From Carnobacterium sp. CP1 (GTDB lineage Bacteria > Bacillota > Bacilli > Lactobacillales > Carnobacteriaceae): a stretch of DNA of 64,000 nt. Position numbers and translations under genes: made by a program. Under the pieces are notes generated by a model. The model was not told the origin of the DNA. It worked only from the letters and a program-made list of their open reading frames with translations, and ran no database searches. Numbering within the stretch: position 1 is the first letter of the stretch; every line of letters starts with the position of its first letter. Below, one piece after another: positions 54,197 to 60,693 of this stretch. The stretch lies in contig NZ_CP010796.1 in the NCBI RefSeq assembly GCF_001483965.1, positions 1,612,001 through 1,676,000 on the forward strand, read 5' to 3'.

Positions 54197-54754
54197 TTAA
54201 TCAATTTCTTTAATGATTCTCGCAGGTGTACCTGCAACAATTACATTGTCTGGCACGTCTTTGGTGACCGTAGCATCTGCTGAAACAATAGCATTTTTAC
54301 CAATTGTTACGCCAGCCAAAACGGTTACATTTGCACCGATCCATGCGTTTTCCTTAATTCGAATCGAATCTACTATTATTCCTCTTCTTTTTGCCGGGTC
54401 CACTAAATGGTTCACTGTGAGCAATCGCGCCCCAGGTCCGATCAACACATTATCTTCAAGGTAAATACCGCCTAAATCAACAAAAGTAACATTTTGATTG
54501 AGAAAAATATCTTTTCCAAATGAAATATGTTTTCCAAAATCTGTGTAAAAAGGCAACGAAACAGTAACTGAAGAATCAATCGATTCACCAGTAATTTTTT
54601 CAAGTGCTGCACGCACATCCGACGGAGCATGGTATTCGGTATTCAATTCCATCACTAATCTTTCATTTTCTGCCTTTTGCTCGTGTATTTCTTCAAAAAT
54701 TGGGGAACCTTTTACTATTTCCTTACCAATAATTTGTTTTAATAAGTCTTTCAT
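54197..54754 (-). CDS. Maltose/galactoside O-acetyltransferase family (LacA/Maa-like)
   Basis: The 185-residue enzyme has an N-terminal helix then a left-handed beta-helix with hexapeptide repeats: NVTFVDLGGIYLEDNVLIG, RLLTVNHLVDPAKRRGIIVD with the catalytic His, KENAWIGANVTVLAGVTIG and TKDVPDNVIVAGTPARII. It transfers acetyl from acetyl-CoA to sugar hydroxyls. The row of genes above and below is of oxidoreductase type; this gene starts 36 bases from the RibD-C relic. A non-essential detoxifying role is known for the family. Confidence 0.88.
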   Translation of the reverse strand: MKDLLKQIIGKEIVKGSPIFEEIHEQKAENERLVMELNTEYHAPSDVRAALEKITGESIDSSVTVSLPFYTDFGKHISFGKDIFLNQNVTFVDLGGIYLEDNVLIGPGARLLTVNHLVDPAKRRGIIVDSIRIKENAWIGANVTVLAGVTIGKNAIVSADATVTKDVPDNVIVAGTPARIIKEID

Positions 54755-55036
54755 ATCCCTTCACCCACCTATTCAGTTATTTCTTGTTATTTAACTTCAT
54801 CATACTAGGATAATCTTAATCTGACTAATACTTATATAGAATACTCATCTATTCTTTTTGTCTATAGCTGGTTATTTTTAATTATCTAGTTCATTAGTTC
54901 GTTACTAGTCTTGATCAGGTATAAGATTCATTAAATTCTCTTCCTATAGAACATTTAGAATTTGTTAAAAAATGAGCTGTTTATGATCAAAGGAAAATTC
55001 GGTGTTCTTAAAACATATCTTATGAGGAGGATTGAA

Positions 55037-55279
55037 ATGGATACTATCATTGGGTTACTTACCACGGCAATAGCACTTGTGTTTATGTATTTAATGATAA
55101 AAAAATATACGGACACATATACGAGTACAACTCACTTTATCTGTCCGAATTGTGGCTCCAGTTTTAAATTATCATAAATAAGTTTTGCACTTGCTTTAAA
55201 AACAGGTATACCCGATGAACGAATCATAACTTGTCCTTTTTGTGGATACAAAGGGCGAATGCCGCTTATTAAAGATTAA
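55037..55279 (+). pseudogene. Membrane-anchored zinc-ribbon protein with an internal stop
   Basis: The ATG at 55037 (GAGGAGG 6 bases upstream) starts a membrane segment (IIGLLTTAIALVFMYLMI), then CPNCGSSFKLS, and a TAA at 55175-55177. In the same frame the sequence continues as LALKTGIPDERIITCPFCGY and KGRMPLIKD to TAA 55277-55279. The two CPxC pairs together form one four-Cys zinc ribbon, so the stop (probably AAA or CAA changed to TAA) cuts it in half. The truncated 46-residue product may still be made. Confidence 0.75.
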
Positions 55280-55427
55280 AAGTTAAATCTACAAACATTT
55301 TTTGAAAATCAAGATTGACATCTAGCCTTTAAATTTTGGCTTTCCAACGTTTACAGATTAAGATCCAGGCTGATACCAACCAGTTTACGGAAAAATCTTA
55401 AGTACACCATCCACCGGCAAAAAAAAC

Positions 55428-55474
55428 AGAGAAATTGCTGCTTAAATCCAAAAAAACTGAGCAGCTCTTTCTCT
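55428..55474 (-). terminator. Terminator of the AbrB-like gene pair
   Basis: AGAGAAATTGCTGCT pairs with AGCAGCTCTTTCTCT (two mismatches); on the minus strand a run of eight T follows. Confidence 0.8.
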
Positions 55475-55510
55475 ACTTACGTGAATCTATTATTATATTT
55501 TTTAAATTTA

Positions 55511-55744
55511 TTATTCTTCCCATTCTCTCACTTGAGGAATGTAGATATCTTCCCATGCAAGTGCTTCACTAAATTCTCCATCTCTCACTTCTTTGAAATA
55601 ATCATCTACTTCAGGTATAAGAACTATTGCGCCATTTTCTTTTTTATGGAAATAATATGTGGCATTCTCTTTTACGTGTAATTCGTCTGGAAGATTAATC
55701 ATTAGTGAATCTCCTACTAAAAAGGTTTTTCTCTTCAAGACCAT
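55511..55744 (-). CDS. AbrB/MazE-like small protein (possible antitoxin)
   Basis: The 77-residue protein begins with a swapped-hairpin-like AbrB segment, RKTFLVGDSLMINLPDELHV, then YYFHKKENGAIVLIPEVDDY and an acidic tail EVRDGEFSEALAWEDIYIP. That layout, a DNA-binding start and an acidic end, is common for MazE-type antitoxins. No toxin gene follows; a basic 65-residue protein is encoded 20 bases upstream and could be the partner. The call as an antitoxin is an inference. Confidence 0.6.
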   Translation of the reverse strand: MVLKRKTFLVGDSLMINLPDELHVKENATYYFHKKENGAIVLIPEVDDYFKEVRDGEFSEALAWEDIYIPQVREWEE

Positions 55745-55764
55745 TAGTATCCTCTTCTTTCTGA

Positions 55765-55962
55765 TTATCTTTTCGCTAATTCTCTAAGAGCATGGTCATA
55801 TCTTTTCATACCTTCTTTCAGAGATTTTTCGAACTTAGTTTCTTTTTTCCTTTTCAACTTTATATATATTTCAGTTGTACTTATTTTGGAGAATGTTTCA
55901 ACTTCAAACCGAGATCTGTAAAATGACAGTTTAACATTCTTAAACTTCCCTCTATATTTCAA
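55765..55962 (-). CDS. Small basic protein upstream of the AbrB-like gene
   Basis: The frame starts with TTG 7 bases after AGGG and encodes 65 residues, very basic: FKNVKLSFYRSRFEVETFSK, then KKETKFEKSLKEGMKRYDH. There is no family I recognise. Because it lies in one unit with the AbrB-like gene, it may be a toxin, a second DNA-binding protein or a remnant. Confidence 0.4.
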   Translation of the reverse strand: MKYRGKFKNVKLSFYRSRFEVETFSKISTTEIYIKLKRKKETKFEKSLKEGMKRYDHALRELAKR

Positions 55963-56091
55963 CCTTTATCCCTACCTTTCTTAATAGATAGCACCTTTTC
56001 TGAACGCATTATAACAATTCACATTCTTATTAGTACATTCATTATAAGGGATTTAAGTTATATAAGTTAAACATTTAGAACCGATAAATCA

Positions 56092-56125
56092 AAAAAACAA
56101 GCACCTAATCAGTGCTTGTTTTTTT
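56092..56125. terminator. Terminator
   Basis: AAAAACAAGCAC and GTGCTTGTTTTT pair around CTAATCA; A and T runs on both sides. Confidence 0.9.
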
Positions 56126-56248
56126 AACGTTAGATTTTTGGTTTGTTTGGTCCACTTTTAATTGAAGGCCTTCTTGTTCTAAGAAATAACTAAACAGTTC
56201 AAGTTCTTCTGCTTCATACTTGCGGTACTCAAAAAGGATTTGCGTACC
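56105..56248 (-). pseudogene. C-terminal gene relic cut by the repeat array
   Basis: An open minus-strand stretch of 47 codons reads ILFEYRKYEAEELELFSYFL, EQEGLQLKVD and ends at TAG 56105-56107 inside the terminator. Upstream the frame stops in the left arm of the palindromic repeat at 56239, so the repeat seems to have replaced the rest of the gene. I do not recognise the family. Confidence 0.45.
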
Positions 56249-56336
56249 TTAAGTTCCATTCGAACCCACTCATAAGGTACGCAACTTGCTTTTGTGTGCC
56301 TTATTTTCTATGTCTATCACACGTTAAGGCACGCAA
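56239..56336. repeat. Array of two palindromic units of the 51-bp family
   Basis: Units begin near 56239 and 56291. Left arms TTTGCGTACCTTAAG and TTTGTGTGCCTTA pair with ATAAGGTACGCAA and TTAAGGCACGCAA. The centres differ. They match the arms at 37109-37260. The remaining 55963-56238 and 56337-56470 hold only the terminator, the gene relic and AT-rich DNA. Confidence 0.8.
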
Positions 56337-56470
56337 CCGCGTTTATCCAATCCGATCGGACCTTTGCGGCCGCAGCCGAAAAGATTTTTTTAAAATAGAA
56401 GTTCAATATTCATGAACCATTAGTTTAAAACCTTTATATCGTTTTTTATATATTATTTTATATATCTGTA

Positions 56471-56499
56471 TTGACATAAATGTTTTAACAGAGTATTAT
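56471..56499 (+). promoter_or_regulatory. Sigma-A promoter of the flavinylation cluster
   Basis: TTGACA (56471-56476) and TATTAT (56494-56499) are 17 bases apart. The predicted start is near 56506, upstream of the 39-codon frame and the regulator gene. Confidence 0.75.
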
Positions 56500-56555
56500 A
56501 AGTGTGTAGAAGATATGTGAATAAAATCACAACAAAAAAGGGATGTGTTATCGAA

Positions 56556-56675
56556 ATGGGAAGATTAAGCGAAAACCTTCATAAATCCTTTGGTAGACGT
56601 GACTTGGCCATTCTAAGAAAAGAGTCAATAGTAGCTATCTTGAATTATTTCTTTATCGATGTAACCGGTTATTAA
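56556..56675 (+). CDS. Short ORF (39 residues) between promoter and regulator
   Basis: MGRLSENLHKSFGRRDLAIL starts a basic peptide with a hydrophobic end (SIVAILNYFFIDVTGY). It starts 50 bases after the predicted transcript start; the ribosome site is poor. The PlcR/Rgg-like regulator follows 49 bases later. Such regulators often respond to short peptides encoded next to them, so this may be a signal-peptide gene; no secretion signal is evident. It may equally be chance. Confidence 0.35.
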   Translation: MGRLSENLHKSFGRRDLAILRKESIVAILNYFFIDVTGY

Positions 56676-56724
56676 AACAAACAAACTCAATAACGAACAA
56701 GTTAACAAACATTGGAGGAACAGC

Positions 56725-57606
56725 ATGAACATTGAGAGATTTATTGAAGCGCGTAAAGCGACAGGGTTTTCTCAAGTAGAATTAGCTGAAGGCATTTGTA
56801 CTCAAGCAACCTTAAGCCGATTTGAAAATAATGGACAAGTCCCCAATTTGAAAATACTGATCAAACTTTGTAATCGTTTAGGACTTCCATTAGCTGATTT
56901 ATTTCCAAGAGTGGGAATCAGGTATACAGAGACGATTGAAACGATGAACAAAGCGGAGTTTTTCCTTGTTACCAGCGAATATGAACAAGCAGCAGCTTTG
57001 CTTAATACTATTGCTGTCAACACGATTGCAGATTCTATTTTATCCTTGCGTTACTTTTATTTAAAAGGGTTTATCATGATTTTTCAAAATTGTGCTATCA
57101 CGGATATTTTGTTCAACTTTGACAAAATCTTATTAGCAGAAGATACCGATGATTCGGAAATTTTTCGATTATTAGCGTATACCGGAACTGGGATGGTTTA
57201 CTTTCGCGAAGCGGATCAAGAAAAAGCCGAATTTTATTTTAATAAAGTTCTTGAACAAATTTATTCTTATGAAACAACGGAATTAGCAGATACTTGGCGA
57301 GTTCTTAATATCGTCTTTCAATGCAGTGTGTTTTACGCTGAAGTTCATGAACTAGAAGCAAGCAATACGTTGTTGAAGTATGCTATATCAATTTGCTCAG
57401 ATAATCACGTAACGTTCTATCTTGCACGAGCCGCTTTCCAGTTAGTCAAAAATGCCGTTAGTCAGAATGAATCAAAAGAACATATTTTAGAATTAGTCTA
57501 TGATGCTAGGGCTTATGCCAAAATCAATAAAAATTATGTTTTGCTCAGAGAGCTGGCTGTACTAGAAAAAACGGTATTGTCTCGTAGCGGTGAAAATAAA
57601 CTGTAA
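56725..57606 (+). CDS. PlcR/Rgg-like HTH-TPR transcriptional regulator
   Basis: The 293-residue protein has an N-terminal XRE helix-turn-helix, EARKATGFSQVELAEGICTQ and ATLSRFENNGQVP, then TPR-like helices (about 70-285), for instance LLAYTGTGMVYFREADQEKA. The layout is that of PlcR/PrgX/Rgg-type regulators, which bind peptides through the repeats. GGAGG lies before the ATG. It heads a unit with apbE and the two FMN-reductase genes and probably controls it. The ligand is unknown. Confidence 0.85.
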   Translation: MNIERFIEARKATGFSQVELAEGICTQATLSRFENNGQVPNLKILIKLCNRLGLPLADLFPRVGIRYTETIETMNKAEFFLVTSEYEQAAALLNTIAVNTIADSILSLRYFYLKGFIMIFQNCAITDILFNFDKILLAEDTDDSEIFRLLAYTGTGMVYFREADQEKAEFYFNKVLEQIYSYETTELADTWRVLNIVFQCSVFYAEVHELEASNTLLKYAISICSDNHVTFYLARAAFQLVKNAVSQNESKEHILELVYDARAYAKINKNYVLLRELAVLEKTVLSRSGENKL

Positions 57607-57650
57607 CGATTTGTTAGCAACATTCTTTAGAAGAAAAGAGGCGATAACAG

Positions 57651-58589
57651 TTGGATCAAAAACGAAGAGTCATTCATTTGATGGGAACCGTCATTGATTT
57701 ATTGGTTCAACACGAAACTCCTGATTTAGTATTAGACGAGTTGGTTACTCGATTAAAGGAATATGAACACCGCTTTAGTGCAAATGATCCAAGCTCTGAG
57801 TTAATGGCCATCAATAAAAATGCCGGGTTCCAACCCGTTTCTGTCCATCCTGACTTATACCAATTGATCAAAATTGGGAAACACCACAGCTGTTCTCCAG
57901 CCAGCAACCTAAACATTGCTATCGGGCCATTAGTTCAAACGTGGCGTATTGGTTTCGATGACGCTAAAGTTCCTGCAGCAGAAGACATTCAACTCCTGCT
58001 CAAAAAAACAGACCCACAAAACATTGTCTTAAATGACGAAGCCCAAACGGTTTTTTTAAGAGAACCTGGCATGCTGATCGATTTAGGTTCTTTAGCAAAA
58101 GGCTTCATCGCCGATTTGCTGATCGATTATTTAAAAAGTGTCGGTACCTTATCTGCTTTGATCAATCTAGGCGGAAACATTGTGGTTTTAGGCCCTTCGC
58201 CTACTAATAAAGACCGTCATTGGAAAATTGGTATACGGCGTCCTGGGCCCTCTCGCGATCAATCGATGGTTGCTTTAAAAGCTTTGAATCAATCCATCGT
58301 CACCTCAGGTATTTACGAAAGAAGCCTGAGCGATAACGAACAAACGTATCATCATATTTTGGACCCACATACGGGCTATCCAATAGAAACCGATGTTGCA
58401 AGCTTAACAATTGTTTCCGACAAATCGATCGATGGCGAAATATGGACGACTCGTTTATTTGGAAAATCGTCTGAAGAAATTATGCATATCTTAAATCAAT
58501 TAGAAGGCATAGACGGATTGGTCATTACAAAAGAAGTAAAAATGCTCTATTCCGCTGCATTAGAAGACAAAATCATCAAAATGAATTAG
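57651..58589 (+). CDS. apbE: FAD:protein FMN transferase ApbE, without signal peptide
   Basis: The 312-residue protein has ApbE motifs: the MGTVIDLLVQH start, DLGSLAKGFIADLLIDYL, SALINLGGNIVVLGPSP, VTSGIYERSL and HHILDPHTGYPIETDVASLT with metal and FAD ligands. ApbE moves FMN from FAD to a Ser/Thr of a target protein. Most ApbE are exported lipoproteins; this one starts QKRRVIHLMGTV without a signal, so it acts in the cytoplasm. It begins with TTG 9 bases after AGAGG. The genes behind encode a protein with three possible target sites. Confidence 0.93.
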   Translation: MDQKRRVIHLMGTVIDLLVQHETPDLVLDELVTRLKEYEHRFSANDPSSELMAINKNAGFQPVSVHPDLYQLIKIGKHHSCSPASNLNIAIGPLVQTWRIGFDDAKVPAAEDIQLLLKKTDPQNIVLNDEAQTVFLREPGMLIDLGSLAKGFIADLLIDYLKSVGTLSALINLGGNIVVLGPSPTNKDRHWKIGIRRPGPSRDQSMVALKALNQSIVTSGIYERSLSDNEQTYHHILDPHTGYPIETDVASLTIVSDKSIDGEIWTTRLFGKSSEEIMHILNQLEGIDGLVITKEVKMLYSAALEDKIIKMN

Positions 58590-58632
58590 TTTATTGCTTA
58601 CACTAAAAACATTACTGAAAGGAAGTACCAAC

Positions 58633-59241
58633 ATGAAAAAAATTATTGGTTTAGTTGGAACAAATTCAGATCACTCTACTAATCGGATGTTATTGCAGTT
58701 TATTCAAAAACATTTTTCAAATCAAGCACAGATTGAAGTGGTTGAAATCAAAGATCTTCCCCTATTTAACAAACCAGAGAACAAACAATTGCCTGTTAGC
58801 GTTCAAGAATTGGCTAAAAAAATTGAGGATGCTGACGGTGTGATCATTAGTACGCCAGAATACGACCACTCTGTTCCTGCATCACTGATCAATGCTCTTA
58901 ACTGGCTTTCATACGGCATATTCCCTTTTGTGGATAAACCCGTTATGACTACTGGAGCTTCTTACGGAACACTTGGTTCTTCAAGAGCACAAATGCATTT
59001 GCGCCAAATCCTCGACGCTCCAGAATTAAAAGCTCGTGTCATGCCAAGTTCTGAATTTTTATTAAGCCATTCTTTACAAGCTTTTAACGAAGACGCCGGC
59101 TTGATCGATTTCGAACAAATTGAAAAGCTAGAAGGACTGTTTGAAGATTTCCAAATTTTTATGGACATCACCAACCAATTAAAAAGCGCACACGCTATCA
59201 ACAAAAAAGAAGCTGAAAGCTTCTCATGGGAAAACCTTTAA
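58633..59241 (+). CDS. NAD(P)H-dependent FMN reductase-like protein
   Basis: The 202-residue protein has the flavodoxin-like FMN-reductase fold: KIIGLVGTNSDHSTNRMLLQ with the phosphate loop, EVVEIKDLPLFNKPENK, DGVIISTPEYDHSVPASL and VMTTGASYGTLGSSRAQMHL. It binds FMN and uses NAD(P)H. It is a paralogue of the N-terminal half of the next protein, sharing SSRAQMHLRQILDAP/SSRAQLHLRQILDAP. The ATG at 58633 has AAGGAAG upstream. The genes overlap or adjoin within 20 bases, so the two products are made together. Confidence 0.9.
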   Translation: MKKIIGLVGTNSDHSTNRMLLQFIQKHFSNQAQIEVVEIKDLPLFNKPENKQLPVSVQELAKKIEDADGVIISTPEYDHSVPASLINALNWLSYGIFPFVDKPVMTTGASYGTLGSSRAQMHLRQILDAPELKARVMPSSEFLLSHSLQAFNEDAGLIDFEQIEKLEGLFEDFQIFMDITNQLKSAHAINKKEAESFSWENL

Positions 59242-59261
59242 AGAATAGGAGACGAAAGAAA

Positions 59262-60515
59262 ATGAAATTAGTCGGTATTGTAGGATCTAACGCAGAAGTA
59301 TCATATAATCGTTTATTGTTAAAATACATTGCTAAACAATTTGGTCATTTGTTCGAATTAGAGGTACTAGAAATCAAAGACATTCCGTTGTTCAACCAAA
59401 GCGATGACCAAACAAGCAGCCCTGCTATTCAAAAGATCAGCAACAAAATCTTAAGTGCTGATGGCGTCATCATCGCTACACCTGAACACAACCGCACCAT
59501 TCCCGCTGGTTTAAAGAGCTTATTGGAATGGTTATCGTTTAAAATCCATCCATTAGAAAACAAACCCGTCATGATCGTTGGCGCATCTTATTACGATCAA
59601 GGTTCTTCTCGCGCACAACTGCACTTGCGTCAAATTCTAGATGCTCCTGGTGTTAATGCGATGGTCCTGCCCGGTAATGAGTTTTTATTAGGCAAGGTAA
59701 AAGAAGCTTTTGACGAAAATGAAAATTTAAAAGATCAAAATACAAGCAACTTTTTAGAAAGCTCTTTGCAAAAATTCATCCAATTTATCAATGTTGTGTC
59801 TTTATTAGAAGGTCCTAAACCAAAACCTGCTGAACCAGAAGATTTGCATGCAACAGGAACTTGCGACACAACCATTGAAGGCGTCGATATGTCTGCTGAG
59901 GATTGGGTCGAGCGAGCTGCTGAAGCCGTTAACGCTGTCGAAGGAAAAGCCTATGTTAAATTAAATCGCGGAATCCTTACCGTTGATCAATTGAATTACT
60001 TCTTAGCGTCTATGCCGATGGAATTAACATATGCTGACCAAAACAACCAGTTCTTATACTACAACCATACAAAACCTGGCAGTGAGATGTTAGCGTCTCG
60101 TGTACCTGGACAAGCAGGAAACCCGTTGGCAAATTGCCACCCAGAAAAAGCATTGAAAAATGTTGAATGGGTTATTCAACAACTGCGTTCAGGAGAACAA
60201 GATGCTGTCCGGGTTCACGTGCCAACACACGGACCAGATAAATACGTCGTTCATAATTACCAAGCCATGCACGACGAAGAAGGCAACTATGTCGGAATCA
60301 ATGAATTCATTTTAGACTTCAAACCAATCATCGACTGGTATTTAAAACAAACCAAACAAACGTTGGTTGGAGATGTCGATGCAGTATCAAGTGCTTCTAC
60401 TAAAGAAAAAGAAGAAGTAGACAGTGTTTCAAGTGCTAGTGTTACCGAAAGCGAAGAAGAAGTTCCAGTAGCTGTAGCCGTAGACAGCGTTTCGAGTGCT
60501 TCTGTTAAGGGATAA
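59262..60515 (+). CDS. FMN-reductase-PAS protein with three predicted flavinylation motifs
   Basis: The 417-residue protein has an FMN-reductase-like domain (1-180: KLVGIVGSNAEVSYNRLLLK, GVIIATPEHNRTIPAGL), a hinge (PKPKPAEPED), a PAS_10-like domain (about 225-365) with LASMPMELTYADQNNQFLYY and NCHPEKALKNVEWVIQQL, and an acidic tail. The tail carries DAVSSAS (373-379), DSVSSAS (387-393) and DSVSSAS (408-414). ApbE targets have D-x-x-[ST]-G/S-A-[ST]; the last residue takes FMN. It has no export signal. I infer a cytosolic redox protein with up to three covalent FMN, modified by the ApbE encoded two genes upstream. Confidence 0.88.
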   Translation: MKLVGIVGSNAEVSYNRLLLKYIAKQFGHLFELEVLEIKDIPLFNQSDDQTSSPAIQKISNKILSADGVIIATPEHNRTIPAGLKSLLEWLSFKIHPLENKPVMIVGASYYDQGSSRAQLHLRQILDAPGVNAMVLPGNEFLLGKVKEAFDENENLKDQNTSNFLESSLQKFIQFINVVSLLEGPKPKPAEPEDLHATGTCDTTIEGVDMSAEDWVERAAEAVNAVEGKAYVKLNRGILTVDQLNYFLASMPMELTYADQNNQFLYYNHTKPGSEMLASRVPGQAGNPLANCHPEKALKNVEWVIQQLRSGEQDAVRVHVPTHGPDKYVVHNYQAMHDEEGNYVGINEFILDFKPIIDWYLKQTKQTLVGDVDAVSSASTKEKEEVDSVSSASVTESEEEVPVAVAVDSVSSASVKG

Positions 60516-60547
60516 TAGTATTAAAACGATCCAACTAAAAAATAAAT

Positions 60548-60579
60548 AGACCCGATAAGCATTTCTGCTTGCCGGGTCT
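60548..60579 (+). terminator. Terminator of the flavinylation cluster
   Basis: AGACCCG and CGGGTCT arms with AAGCA/TGCTT inside, followed by GTTTGTTTT. Confidence 0.85.
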
Positions 60580-60693
60580 GTTTGTTTTAGTAAACGTATT
60601 TTTTATGCTTAGATTTGAACATCCAGCTGCTTGCTTGTCCGCTTTACGCGATTTTATTACTGACAAACCAGACAACTGGCGTATTTCGAACCG

